Numbered from the stretch's first letter, positions 25,975 to 34,292 are shown. The stretch: DNA of 57,511 nucleotides from Nonomuraea basaltis (GCF_005893125.1 NZ_VCJS01000072.1:1-57511); one strand, 5' to 3'. Numbers and translations are program-made. Notes: generated from the letters alone by a model not told the origin.

Positions 25975-26820
25975 TCAGAGGCGGCAGGCGTAGATGCCGG
26001 TGACCAAGATGGCGCGTGCACCGACCTCCCACAGCCGGTCCATGATGCGCTGGTGGCCCTCCCGGGGGACCATGACGCGAACCGCCACCCAGCCGTCCTT
26101 GCGCAGCTCCGACACCGTGGGCGCTTCCATGCCGGATGTGATCGCGATTGCTTCCTCGACACATTCCTGTGCGATGTCGTAGTCCATGGTCACGAAGTCG
26201 CGCGCGACCTGGACACCGTTGAGCCGCCCGATGAGCTGGCGTAGCCCGTTCTCCGCAGGCGCCCCGAGCCGCTTGATCAGCACGGCCTCCGACCGCATGA
26301 CCGGGTCACCGATGACCTCCAGCCCGACCTCGCGAAGATGAGTTTCGCTCTCGACGACATCGGCCACCGCGTCGGCGACGTCCAGCCGGATCGCGGTCTC
26401 GACCGAACCGTCCAGCTTGATGATGCGGGCATCGACCCCGATATCGGCCAGGTGCTTCTCGACCAGCCCCGCATAGGCGGTGGCCACGCGAAGGCCCGTC
26501 AGGTCCTCCGGGCTTCGGCAGCCACCCGGCGGGGCCGCGAAGTACAGGGCTGAACGACCGAAACCGAGCCCCGTGATCTCCTCAGCTCGCGCCCCGGAGT
26601 CGACCAGCATGTCCCGGCCGGTGATCCCGGCATCCAGCATGCCCTCACCAACATAGACGGCGATGTCCCGGGGACGCAGGAAGAACAGCTCGCAGGAGTT
26701 GTCGGGATCGACGACCAGCAGTTCTTTGCTGTTTTTTCGCCGGCGGTAACCAGCCTCCGCCAGCATCAGCTGGGCGCGGTCAGTGAGCTCGCCCTTGTTG
26801 GGGACGCCGAGTCGCAGCAT
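25975..26820 (-). CDS. hisG: ATP phosphoribosyltransferase, long form (HisG), orphan copy
   Basis: 281 residues, the length of the long HisG with its C-terminal regulatory ACT-like domain. It starts MLRLGVPNKGELTDRAQLML and has VYVGEGMLDAGITGRDMLVD, the phosphoribosyl-binding stretch RLDVADAVADVVES, and the C-terminal end VTGIYACRL. It would catalyse the first step of histidine synthesis, joining ATP and PRPP. No hisE, hisI or other his gene is near, and it converges on the nickel/cobalt importer. Histidine is a strong Ni and Co ligand, so a dedicated HisG paralogue for metal buffering is a reasonable inference. Confidence 0.92.
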   Translation of the reverse strand: MLRLGVPNKGELTDRAQLMLAEAGYRRRKNSKELLVVDPDNSCELFFLRPRDIAVYVGEGMLDAGITGRDMLVDSGARAEEITGLGFGRSALYFAAPPGGCRSPEDLTGLRVATAYAGLVEKHLADIGVDARIIKLDGSVETAIRLDVADAVADVVESETHLREVGLEVIGDPVMRSEAVLIKRLGAPAENGLRQLIGRLNGVQVARDFVTMDYDIAQECVEEAIAITSGMEAPTVSELRKDGWVAVRVMVPREGHQRIMDRLWEVGARAILVTGIYACRL

Positions 26821-27142
26821 GGCTCACGACCCTCTCTGGGCGGCGTCCACCAGAGCAGCCGATCGCTGCTGCCGTCGGTCGGCACCTGAACCGTTGTCAC
26901 GTGCATACATACATACGTTTCTCCGTCAGCGGGTCATCGTCGACAAGCCGGGCGCGCGTGTCTGACCGAAGGCACTCCTGCACTTTGCCGCCGGACGAGA
27001 TACTCGTTGGCCGGGATTATTGCTGGCGTACCGGATACCCCGGCAGCCGTCCACGCTGCGGATCACGAAGTAACCATGGGATGTCGGCGATCCTCACGCG
27101 ACCCCCTTGTTCCCTCCATGCACGTGGCGGCACGATGGCCAG
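26821..27142 (-). promoter_or_regulatory. Region upstream of hisG with a GTGCATACATACATACG motif
   Basis: No gene is supported. At 26901-26917 an AT-richer string GTGCATACATACATACG stands out, about 80 bases upstream of the hisG start. Its first 10 bases match the motif before cbiM at 23207-23216. It is a candidate operator or promoter element for hisG. Confidence 0.4.
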
Positions 27143-27241
27143 GTGAGGCCTTGGATGAAGGTGGTCGGGATCGCGCTGCTCTGCGTGCTCGGGGCAGCGG
27201 TGATCGTGTGGGCGGCAAGCGTTTTGATGAACCAACTGTGA
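27143..27241 (+). CDS. Possible 32-residue single-helix membrane protein
   Basis: The frame from the GTG at 27143 encodes VRPWMKVVGIALLCVLG followed by AAVIVWAASVLMNQL and a stop. It is almost entirely one transmembrane helix after a short basic start with PWMK. It resembles the first part of the 61-residue protein at 37651 (PRWVKLAGIVAAVLILLVVV). Small proteins of this shape are easily missed by gene callers. No clear ribosome-binding site precedes it other than a distant AGG. Confidence 0.35.
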   Translation: MRPWMKVVGIALLCVLGAAVIVWAASVLMNQL

Positions 27242-27435
27242 TGCCGGCCCGTGATCAACCGTGCGGATGCATCCCGGACATCAGGTGGTCGGCATGGTTG
27301 ATCGCCTCGACGGTGGGGCGACCGCTGCGCACGCCACTCGACGGCCGGACGGCCCATGCCTGCTCAGGGCGTGCCCGAGAGCCCGCATGGGCAGGAAGCC
27401 CTGCGGTTCCGGAAAGCCCCGAGAACCAGCGGAGG

Positions 27436-28818
27436 TCAGGGCAACAGCAGGGAGGCGATGCCCAGCAGTGCGCAGATGCCGAGGATGCGCAGCATCGGCC
27501 AACGCAGCACGAAAGTCATGATCAGCGCAGCCGTGGTGATGGCCAGCGCCAGGACGTTGACGGTGGCGAATTCGGGCACCTGGACGTGGAGCGGTCCCCA
27601 GAACCGGGTGCGAGTGACGGCGAACAGGGTGTGCTGGGCGAAGTAGAGAGCGAGATTGGCGATGACGCCGACGACGGCGGCCGTGATGCCGGTCAGTGCG
27701 GCGCTGATGCCCGCATTGTGGCGAAGCCGCTCCACGTACGGCGCGCCGAGGAAGATGAACAGGAAGCAGGGCACGAAGGTGACCCAGGTGGTCAGCAGGG
27801 CGCCGAGCAAGGCGCCGGCCCACGGCGTTAGGACGCCTGGGTCGCGGTAGGCGCCGAGGAAGGCGACAAACTGCACCACCATGATCAGCGGGCCTGGGGT
27901 GGTCTCGGCGAGGGCCAGGCCGCGTACCATCTCGCCCGGGGTCAGCCAGGCGTAGGTTTCCACCGCGCGCTGGGCGACGAAGGCCAGCACGGCATAGGCG
28001 CCGCCGAAGGTGATCACGGCGGTGCCGGAGAAGAACAGGCCTTGGGTGGTGAAGACGCTGTCGGCGCCGGTGAGCAGGGCGACGGCGGCCACTGGCAGCC
28101 ACCAGGCGGCCAGCCCGACGGCCAGGATCTTGCCTGCCGAGCGCAGGCTGGGCTGGGCGTGATGCAGGGCGTCATCGGGGATCAGCGGAGCGGGTCCGCC
28201 GTCGCCGCCGTGCCCGCCGCCGTTCGCGAGGGCGTGCGGCATCCGCTTGTGGGTCGCCCAGCCGATCGCGGCGGCCACGGCGATGACCACTGGGAACGGT
28301 ACGGCGAACAGCGCGAGTGCGGCGAAGGCGGCCACGGCGGTGGCGATGAAGACAGGGTGGGTCAGCGAGCGTTTGGCCACCCGGAGGACGGCCTGGGCGA
28401 CGATGGCCAGCACTGCGGGCGCGATGCCGGCGAACAGCGCGGTCACCAGCGTGGTGTCCTGCCAGATGACGTAGACCGCCGACAGGGCGAGCAGGGCCAG
28501 CATGCCGGGCAGCACGAACAGGGTTCCGGCGACCAGGCCGCCGCGGGTGCCGTTGAGGAGCCAGCCGACGTAGATGGCCAGTTGCTGGGCCTCGGGGCCG
28601 GGCAGCAGCATGCAGTAGTTGAGTGCGTGGTTGAAGCGTTGCTGGCCGATCCAGCGTTTCTCTTCCACGAGGGTGCGCTGCATGACGGCGATCTGCCCGG
28701 CAGGGCCGCCGAAGGTCTGCAAGGAGATGAGGAACCAGGCGCGCACCGCCTGGCCGAAGGGGATGACATCACCGGACGTCACAGAGCCAGCGGAGGCTGG
28801 GGTGGACGGCTGGCTCAT
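27436..28818 (-). CDS. chrA: Chromate transporter ChrA, long two-domain form
   Basis: 460 residues from the second of two adjacent ATG codons. Two homologous halves are visible. The first has FGGPAGQIAVMQ and CMLLPGPEAQQLAIYVGW; the second has TFGGAYAVLAFV and LAETTPGPLIMVVQF. A glycine- and histidine-rich loop (NGGGHGGDGGP) joins them. The protein is almost all hydrophobic helices and exports chromate. It starts 13 bases after the ChrB-type genes on the same strand, so the three form one operon reading leftwards. Confidence 0.95.
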   Translation of the reverse strand: MSQPSTPASAGSVTSGDVIPFGQAVRAWFLISLQTFGGPAGQIAVMQRTLVEEKRWIGQQRFNHALNYCMLLPGPEAQQLAIYVGWLLNGTRGGLVAGTLFVLPGMLALLALSAVYVIWQDTTLVTALFAGIAPAVLAIVAQAVLRVAKRSLTHPVFIATAVAAFAALALFAVPFPVVIAVAAAIGWATHKRMPHALANGGGHGGDGGPAPLIPDDALHHAQPSLRSAGKILAVGLAAWWLPVAAVALLTGADSVFTTQGLFFSGTAVITFGGAYAVLAFVAQRAVETYAWLTPGEMVRGLALAETTPGPLIMVVQFVAFLGAYRDPGVLTPWAGALLGALLTTWVTFVPCFLFIFLGAPYVERLRHNAGISAALTGITAAVVGVIANLALYFAQHTLFAVTRTRFWGPLHVQVPEFATVNVLALAITTAALIMTFVLRWPMLRILGICALLGIASLLLP

Positions 28819-28831
28819 CACATTTCTCCAT

Positions 28832-29263
28832 TCACGCGGGCGGGCGGCCGAGCAGCAACGCGCGCCGGTGGTACTCGTACAGGCCGTCGAACAGCGGCCC
28901 GGTCAGCTCCAGCACGCGCTCGTCGGCACATGTCATCGACAGCCCGCGCAGGATGACGTCCAGGCCAGGCGCCTCGGGCGCGTCATAGCGCTCGTCGTCG
29001 ACGTCCGCTTCGTGCACGATCTCGGCGATCTTCCACAGCACCGGGTCGCTCAGGTCGTAGCGGCGCAGGATCGTCTCGAAGCTGCAGTCGGCGCCGTGGT
29101 GCGACAGCTCCGCTCCGCGCATGTCGAACGCGGTCGCGTCGGCGGGCACCAGAGCCGGATCATCAACAAACACGAAGCGGGCCTCGGCGTCGATGTGGCG
29201 GCGGATCAGCCAGGCGCACGCCGCGCGGTCGATGTGCACACCGCAGCGAGTTGCCCACTTCAT
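28832..29263 (-). CDS. ChrB C-terminal domain protein (chromate resistance)
   Basis: 143 residues from the ATG at 29263, which overlaps the previous stop. It reads MKWATRCGVHIDRAACAWLI, then FVFVDDPALVPADATAFDM and HHGADCSFETILRRYDL, the arrangement of the chromate-resistance ChrB C-terminal domain with conserved His, Cys and Asp. In many bacteria this is fused to the N-terminal domain encoded by the next gene; here the two are separate, coupled genes. It supports chromate resistance, by reduction or sensing, together with ChrA. Confidence 0.88.
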   Translation of the reverse strand: MKWATRCGVHIDRAACAWLIRRHIDAEARFVFVDDPALVPADATAFDMRGAELSHHGADCSFETILRRYDLSDPVLWKIAEIVHEADVDDERYDAPEAPGLDVILRGLSMTCADERVLELTGPLFDGLYEYHRRALLLGRPPA

Positions 29264-29751
29264 TCGGCACCTTCCAGGGCGGGCTTGTCGGCGGTCTGGG
29301 TCAGAGCGCGCACGGCCTGCTGCGCGGTCTCGCGCTCGGCGGGCGGGAAATAGTCCCTGCGGGTGATCCGGCGTAGCTCGGCGCGAAGCCGTGTGGCGAT
29401 GCGGGTGCGCTCGCCCGGCGTGGCTTTGGCCGCGGCGCGGGCCTGGTCGATGACCGCCTGGTATTCCAGGACGCGGGCTTCGCGCATGGACGTGGCGATC
29501 GTGCGCTCCTGGGCGGCGTTGGCGGGCGCGGCCAGCCACACCGTCGCGGAGCCGTTGAGTTCGCCGATCTCCTCGGCGATCCAGTCGAACTGCTCGCGGG
29601 TGCGGGCGTCAGCGGGCAACGCCACCAGGCCATCACCCAGCCGGGCCACGCCGAGGCGCTCCAGCTTGCGCCAGATGCTGATCCGTCCCGTCGACGGCTC
29701 TCGAGGGATCTTGTAGGTCAGTAGGACCCACTGGCTGCCTGAGCCGGTCAT
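29260..29751 (-). CDS. ChrB N-terminal domain protein (chromate resistance / regulation)
   Basis: 163 residues from the ATG at 29751, preceded by AAGAGGGG; a start at 29787 would lie inside the operator. The sequence WVLLTYKIPREPSTGRISIW and KLERLGVARLGDGLVALP is the start of the ChrB N-terminal domain, followed by a long helical part (YQAVIDQARAAAKA). ChrB proteins have been described as chromate-responsive regulators of chrA operons. It is the first gene of the operon and lies directly behind a doubled palindrome, which fits autoregulation. Confidence 0.85.
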   Translation of the reverse strand: MTGSGSQWVLLTYKIPREPSTGRISIWRKLERLGVARLGDGLVALPADARTREQFDWIAEEIGELNGSATVWLAAPANAAQERTIATSMREARVLEYQAVIDQARAAAKATPGERTRIATRLRAELRRITRRDYFPPAERETAQQAVRALTQTADKPALEGAE

Positions 29752-29770
29752 CGCCCCTCTTCCCTGATGC

Positions 29771-29795
29771 AACCATGGTTTCAGCAACCATGGTT
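29771..29795 (-). promoter_or_regulatory. Doubled palindromic operator of the chromate operon
   Basis: AACCATGGTT occurs twice, at 29771-29780 and 29786-29795, as part of a 15-bp direct repeat. Each copy is a perfect 10-bp palindrome. They lie 20-45 bases upstream of the first chr gene, the place of an operator overlapping the promoter. Confidence 0.75.
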
Positions 29796-29859
29796 TCTAG
29801 TCAACCACCTTGATGAGCGGAGATCGCGACCCATGGATTCATGAACACGGCGTATGGTG

Positions 29860-29876
29860 CCGAATACGGTGTTCGG
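29860..29876 (+). promoter_or_regulatory. TetR operator in front of the TetR gene at 29894
   Basis: CCGAATACGGTGTTCGG has CCGAA/TTCGG arms. A near-identical sequence, CCGAACATCGTGTTCTG, lies before the ABC gene at 30586. The pairing of sites before the repressor and its neighbour supports a local repressor circuit. Confidence 0.65.
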
Positions 29877-29893
29877 AATCGTGGAGGGCGTCG

Positions 29894-30469
29894 ATGCCGG
29901 CAGCCGCGACGGATCGCAGAGTGCGGCGGACCAGGGAGTTGCTCCGCCGTGCGTTGGTGGAGCTGATCCTGGAGAAGGGCTACGACCGGATCACCGTGCA
30001 GGACATCATCGACCGCGCCGACGTCGGCCGCTCGACCTTTTACGCGCACTACACGGACAAGGACGACCTGCTGCTCAGTGGCCTGGAGGAGCTGGCGGCA
30101 ACGTTCGAGGAGCACATGGAGCGCCACTTCGCCAGCCGCGCCGAGCCGAACCCGGTGCTGGCCGCCTTCCAGCACGCCGACCGGCAACGTGACCTGTATA
30201 AGGCGCTGGCGGGCAAGCGGGGCGCGGAGGTGATGAGGGCGGGGCTGCGCCGCAGGATCAGAGAGGTCATGATGCGGCGGATGCCCGAGTTCCTGCCGCA
30301 CCGCGATGGTGCGGTGCCGGTGGAGGTGACCATGGAGTTCTTGCTGAGCTCGCTGCTCGGCCTGCTGGTGTGGTGGCTGGACAACGACGTGCCCTACACG
30401 GCCGAGGAGATGGCCGACATGTACATGCGCCTCATCGTGCCCGGCGTCAAAGCCGTCCACGGAATCTGA
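29894..30469 (+). CDS. TetR-family repressor of the adjacent ABC exporter
   Basis: 191 residues from the ATG at 29894 (MPAAATDRRVRRTRELLRRA), chosen because GGAGGG lies 5 bases upstream; the frame is open from 29810 but runs through the operator. The helix-turn-helix is ILEKGYDRITVQDIIDRADV then GRSTFYAHYTDKDDLLLSGL. The C-terminal domain has a hydrophobic SSLLGLLVWWLDND segment seen in TetR_C_7-like proteins. The operator-like sequence before it recurs before the ABC genes that follow in the same direction, so it likely represses itself and the exporter until an exported compound binds. Confidence 0.93.
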   Translation: MPAAATDRRVRRTRELLRRALVELILEKGYDRITVQDIIDRADVGRSTFYAHYTDKDDLLLSGLEELAATFEEHMERHFASRAEPNPVLAAFQHADRQRDLYKALAGKRGAEVMRAGLRRRIREVMMRRMPEFLPHRDGAVPVEVTMEFLLSSLLGLLVWWLDNDVPYTAEEMADMYMRLIVPGVKAVHGI

Positions 30470-30537
30470 ACACTTTCGCCGATCTGTTCACTACCGCACT
30501 GAACTGCGGTTTCGTCGATTGACCCGGCCTCTCCATA

Positions 30538-30554
30538 CCGAACATCGTGTTCTG
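30538..30554 (+). promoter_or_regulatory. TetR operator in front of the ABC exporter
   Basis: CCGAACATCGTGTTCTG matches the site before the TetR gene at 13 of 17 positions and lies 32 bases before the GTG start of the ABC ATPase gene. Confidence 0.6.
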
Positions 30555-30585
30555 TAACTGACTCGATGTTCCGATAGGAGGCTCG

Positions 30586-31263
30586 GTGTCCGTCATCGAC
30601 GTACGCGAGGTCACCAAGACCTACGACACCCCGCAGGGCCCGTTCACCGCGCTGCGCGGTGTGTCGCTGCAGACCGGCCCCGGTGAGTTCCTGGCCGTGG
30701 TCGGCCGGTCGGGCAGCGGCAAGTCGACCCTGATCAACATGATCACCGGGATCGACCGGCCGACCAGTGGCGAGGTGCACGTCGCCGGGGCCGCCGTGCA
30801 CGAATTGGACCAGCGGGCGCTGGCCGTCTGGCGCGGGCGCAACGTCGGCGTGGTGTTCCAGTTCTTCCAGCTGCTGCCCACGCTGACCGTCGCGGAGAAC
30901 GTCATGCTGCCGATGGACTTCTGCGACAGCTACCCGCGCGCCGAGCGCCGTCCCAGGGCGTTGGAGCTGCTGGAGCGGGTCGGCATCGCCGAGCAGGCCG
31001 ACAAGCTGCCCGCCGCGCTGTCGGGCGGCCAGCAGCAGCGCGCCGCCATCGCCCGCGCACTGGCCAACGACCCGCCGCTGTTGGTGGCCGACGAGCCGAC
31101 CGGCAACCTGGACTCGGCGACCGCGATTGAGGTGCTGGAGCTGTTCGCCGGCATCGCCGCCGGGGGCACCACTGTGGTCATGGTCACGCATGGCAGCGAG
31201 GCGGGCCCGTACATCACCTCGACCGTGGAGCTGGCCGACGGGGCGGTGAGCGCGCATGTCTAG
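30586..31263 (+). CDS. ABC ATPase, MacB/LolD family (first module)
   Basis: 225 residues from the GTG at 30586, with ATAGGAGG upstream. The motifs are complete: VVGRSGSGKSTLINMITG (Walker A), QFFQLLPTLTVAENVMLPMD (Q-loop region, typical of this family), LSGGQQQRAAIARALANDPP (signature) and LLVADEPTGNLDS (Walker B). It energises the double-FtsX permease that follows with an 8-base overlap. This class usually exports or extracts peptides, lipids or antibiotics rather than importing solutes. Confidence 0.95.
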   Translation: MSVIDVREVTKTYDTPQGPFTALRGVSLQTGPGEFLAVVGRSGSGKSTLINMITGIDRPTSGEVHVAGAAVHELDQRALAVWRGRNVGVVFQFFQLLPTLTVAENVMLPMDFCDSYPRAERRPRALELLERVGIAEQADKLPAALSGGQQQRAAIARALANDPPLLVADEPTGNLDSATAIEVLELFAGIAAGGTTVVMVTHGSEAGPYITSTVELADGAVSAHV

Positions 31264-33568
31264 GCCGCGCTGGCGCAAAATCCGCCGAGACATGGCGCTG
31301 GCCTGGGGACGGACGGTCATGCTGGTCATGGCCATCGCGGCCGGCGTGACCGGCGTCGGTGCGGTGCTCAGCGCGAACGCGATCGCCTCACGCGAGATCA
31401 CCCGCAACTACCTCGACACCACCCCGGCCTCGGCCACCTTAGAGCTGGAGCGGGTGGACGCCGCACTAGCTGAGCAGGTCCGAAACCGTCCCGGCATCGC
31501 GGACGCACAGGCCAGGGCCACCCTCGCCGCCCGGATGCGCATCGGGGCCGACGAGTGGCGGGCACTGATCCTCTTCGTCGTGCCCGACTTCGACGGCATT
31601 CGGATCTCCACCTTCACCCGTGAGTCCGGCGCCTGGCCGCCGCCGTCTGGCACCATGCTCATCGAGCGCGCCGCCCGCGAGATGGTGCCGTCCGGCCCCG
31701 TCGAGGTACGCCTGCCCGGAGGCCCAAGCCGCACCATCACCGTCTCCGGCACCGTGCACGACCCCGCTCTCGCACCCGCCTGGCAGGAGCGCGCCGGATA
31801 CGGCTACATCACCACCGAGACGCTCGCCGCAATCGGCGGTGGAGCCGCCCTCGACGAGCTGAAGATCCGCACACAGGCCACCACCCAGCAGGGCATCGAA
31901 CAGACCAGCCGCGAACTGGCCACCTGGCTGCGCGCCCGGGGACAGCAGGTGCATGAAATCCAGGTGCCGCCGCCGGGCAAGCACCCGCACGAGTCGCAGA
32001 TGCAGTCGCTGATGGTGATGTTGCTCATCTTCGCCCTGCTCGGACTGGTCTTGGCGGCGATCCTGGTGGCCACCGTGATCGGCGGCATGCTGGTGCAGCA
32101 GATCCGCCAGATCGGCGTGATGAAGGCGATCGGCGCCCGCACCGGCCAGATCGCGACCCTCTACGCCGCCCAGGTGCTTCTGCTCGGCCTGGCCGCCGCT
32201 GCGGTCGGCATCCCCATCGGCACCCTGGCCGGCCGCGCCTACGCGGACGTGATCGCGGAGCTTCTCAACCTTGACTTGCACAGCCGGACCGTCCCGCTCT
32301 GGGTGTACGCCACGCAACTCGGGGTGTCTGTCCTGGTCCCACTCCTGGTGGCGGCCGTGCCGATCCGCCGCGCCGCCCGCGTCACCGTCCGCGAGGCGAT
32401 CAGCGACGACGGCGTACGCGCAGAAACGGTCTCGGCCCGGCTGGCCGGGCTCAGCCGCACCCTGCTCATGGCCCTGCGCAATGCCTTCCGCCGCCGTGGG
32501 CGGCTCGCGCTCACCCTCGGCCTGCTGTCAGCGGGCGGCGCGCTGTTCCTGTCCGGCCCGAACGTGGCCGCCGCCTGGCAACGCACCGTGGACGACGGCT
32601 TCGCCGCACGCCACTACGACATGGAGGTGCGGCTTACATCCTCCGACCCGGCCCTGGTCGAGCGCGTCCGCGCCATCCCGGGCGTCACCCGTGTGGAGAC
32701 CTGGGGACGCGCGCCGACCACCGCCGGGGACGTGGTCTCGACCTACCCCGACGGCGGCCACGGCAGCTTCAGCCTGCGCGGGGTACCGGAGGACTCCAGC
32801 CTGCTTGACCTGCCCGTCACCTCGGGCAGGTGGCTGCGCCCCGGCGACACGAACGCGGTCGTGCTGAACTCGATGGCCGCCAACCCGCTTCCGGACGCGA
32901 AACCCGGCGACACGCTCACCCTCAAGCTCGACGGCCGCGCCACCACCTGGCACGTCGTCGGCACCGTACGTGAGGTTGGCTCCCCGGCCGCCGCCTATGT
33001 CACCAGGACGGCCTTCGAGCAACGCGTCGGCGCCGCCCGTGACCTGCGCATCGCGACCTCCGACACCGTCGCCGTGCAGCGCGCGCTCCGCGACGCCCGC
33101 ATCGAGGGCACCGCCCTGACCACCACCGAGCTGCGCGAGGCCATCGACGACCACATCTTCGTCCTGATCGGCGCGCTGATCGCCCTCGCCGTGCTGATGG
33201 CGATCGTCGGCGTGCTCGGCCTGGCCGCCGCCACCGGCACCAGCGTGGTCGAACGCACCCGCGAGTTCGCCGTCATGCAGGCCATCGGCGCCACCCCCCG
33301 CACCGTGCTCAAGGTCGTGCTCGGCGAGACCGTCTTCGTCGGCCTGCTCAGCTGGGTGGCCGCCGCCCTGCTCGCGCTCCCGCTGAGCTGGGCGATCGGA
33401 GACCTGCTCGGCGACCTGGCCTTCCGTACGCCGCTGCCGCTCACCGTCTCACCCCTGGCTCTCGTCCTCTGGGCGCTGGCCGCCGTCGCTGGATCCGCCC
33501 TGGCCGGAGTGGCCCCCGCTCGCCGGGCCGCTCGGCTGACCATCCGCCAGGCCCTGGCCTACGTCTGA
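31256..33568 (+). CDS. FtsX/MacB-type ABC permease, duplicated (first module)
   Basis: 770 residues, starting inside the end of the ATPase gene. It holds two FtsX-like halves. An N-terminal helix (MALAWGRTVMLVMAIAAGVT) leads to an extracellular domain, then three helices around IGVMKAIGARTGQIATLYA; a second copy ends with FAVMQAIGATPRTVLKVVLG and a final REAL-type end (RQALAYV). The two extracellular domains would contact a substrate or envelope partner. It is a close paralogue of the permease at 38573 in layout and many motifs. The compound moved is unknown. Confidence 0.93.
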   Translation: MSRPRWRKIRRDMALAWGRTVMLVMAIAAGVTGVGAVLSANAIASREITRNYLDTTPASATLELERVDAALAEQVRNRPGIADAQARATLAARMRIGADEWRALILFVVPDFDGIRISTFTRESGAWPPPSGTMLIERAAREMVPSGPVEVRLPGGPSRTITVSGTVHDPALAPAWQERAGYGYITTETLAAIGGGAALDELKIRTQATTQQGIEQTSRELATWLRARGQQVHEIQVPPPGKHPHESQMQSLMVMLLIFALLGLVLAAILVATVIGGMLVQQIRQIGVMKAIGARTGQIATLYAAQVLLLGLAAAAVGIPIGTLAGRAYADVIAELLNLDLHSRTVPLWVYATQLGVSVLVPLLVAAVPIRRAARVTVREAISDDGVRAETVSARLAGLSRTLLMALRNAFRRRGRLALTLGLLSAGGALFLSGPNVAAAWQRTVDDGFAARHYDMEVRLTSSDPALVERVRAIPGVTRVETWGRAPTTAGDVVSTYPDGGHGSFSLRGVPEDSSLLDLPVTSGRWLRPGDTNAVVLNSMAANPLPDAKPGDTLTLKLDGRATTWHVVGTVREVGSPAAAYVTRTAFEQRVGAARDLRIATSDTVAVQRALRDARIEGTALTTTELREAIDDHIFVLIGALIALAVLMAIVGVLGLAAATGTSVVERTREFAVMQAIGATPRTVLKVVLGETVFVGLLSWVAAALLALPLSWAIGDLLGDLAFRTPLPLTVSPLALVLWALAAVAGSALAGVAPARRAARLTIRQALAYV

Positions 33569-34276
33569 GGAGTACCGATGCGCAAGACACTGCTCGTCCT
33601 GCTCGCGGTCGCCGCCGTGATCGGCGGCATCACCGTGGCCGCTCACCTGCTGGACATCGGAGCCCTGATCCGGCAGCTGCATGGACGGTGAACCGGCTCC
33701 CGACATGAGCGTGGCGACGACCCTCCGGAAATCCTCCTGCGGCTCGGGGGAGAGCGGGGGTTGCATGGCGAAGAGGTGGTGGGCGGTGGCGACAAGCGCA
33801 AGGGCGAGGGCTCCGGTGTCGGCGTCGGCCGCGAGCCTTCCCCGTACCTGTTCCGCCTCGAGATAGCCGGCGAAGGATTCCCGGATCTCGGCGAGCGTCG
33901 GCAGGTTCGAGGCGAGCGCCTGGTGCAGCCGCTCGGCCAGGGCGGGCCGCGACCTGACCAGTTCGGCGGCCGCGGGCACGTACACGCCGAACGCGAGAGC
34001 GGCCTGCGTCAGGTTGCCGGCCACGCTGCCCTTGCCCACGAGCGAACGCAACCGGGTGGCGGTCTCTGCCGCCTGGCGGGCACCCTCGGCGATGAACTCG
34101 GCCAGGAAGCCGTCGAGGTCGCCGAAATGGTTGTGGAGCAGCCCGGTGGCGACCCCCGCCTCGCGAGTGATCGCCCGACCACTCAATCCGCCCGGCCCTT
34201 CCCGCAGCAGCACTGCGCAGGCGGCCTCGAACAGCCTGGATTGCACCTCTGGAACGGCGACACCACGCGGTGACAT
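33449..34276 (-). CDS. TetR-family repressor of the FAD monooxygenase, with an unusual C-terminal read-through tail
   Basis: 275 residues from the ATG at 34276, chosen because GGGAGGG precedes it; earlier in-frame ATGs lie in the operator. The helix-turn-helix is visible (LFEAACAVLLREGPGGLSGR, AITREAGVATGLLHNHFGD) and the C-terminal domain ends near residue 196 (RRVVATLMSGAGSP). The frame then runs on for about 79 residues of low-complexity Gln/Gly/Asp sequence, antisense to the small ORF and the permease end, with no stop until 33449. The usual family length is about 195, so the tail is likely non-native. It diverges from the monooxygenase. Confidence 0.8.
   Translation of the reverse strand: MSPRGVAVPEVQSRLFEAACAVLLREGPGGLSGRAITREAGVATGLLHNHFGDLDGFLAEFIAEGARQAAETATRLRSLVGKGSVAGNLTQAALAFGVYVPAAAELVRSRPALAERLHQALASNLPTLAEIRESFAGYLEAEQVRGRLAADADTGALALALVATAHHLFAMQPPLSPEPQEDFRRVVATLMSGAGSPSMQLPDQGSDVQQVSGHGDAADHGGDREQDEQCLAHRYSSDVGQGLADGQPSGPASGGHSGQGGSSDGGQRPEDESQG
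33578..33691 (+). CDS. 37-residue membrane peptide following the ABC permease
   Basis: The ATG at 33578 is 9 bases after the permease stop; GAGGAG overlaps that stop and gives a good ribosome-binding site. The product is MRKTLLVLLAVAAVIGG followed by ITVAAHLLDIGALIRQLHGR: a basic start, one transmembrane helix and a short amphipathic tail. It is too small for most gene finders. It overlaps the 3' end of the opposing TetR gene. A one-helix subunit or chaperone of the exporter is a reasonable guess; the second ABC module has its own small membrane protein (37651). Confidence 0.6.
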   Translation: MRKTLLVLLAVAAVIGGITVAAHLLDIGALIRQLHGR

Positions 34277-34292
34277 AACCCTCCCTTGCGGA

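Noticed and set aside
28042..28956. 304-codon plus-strand frame rich in Gly, Asp and Gln
   Set aside because: It is the shadow of chrA, which carries the chromate transporter motifs.
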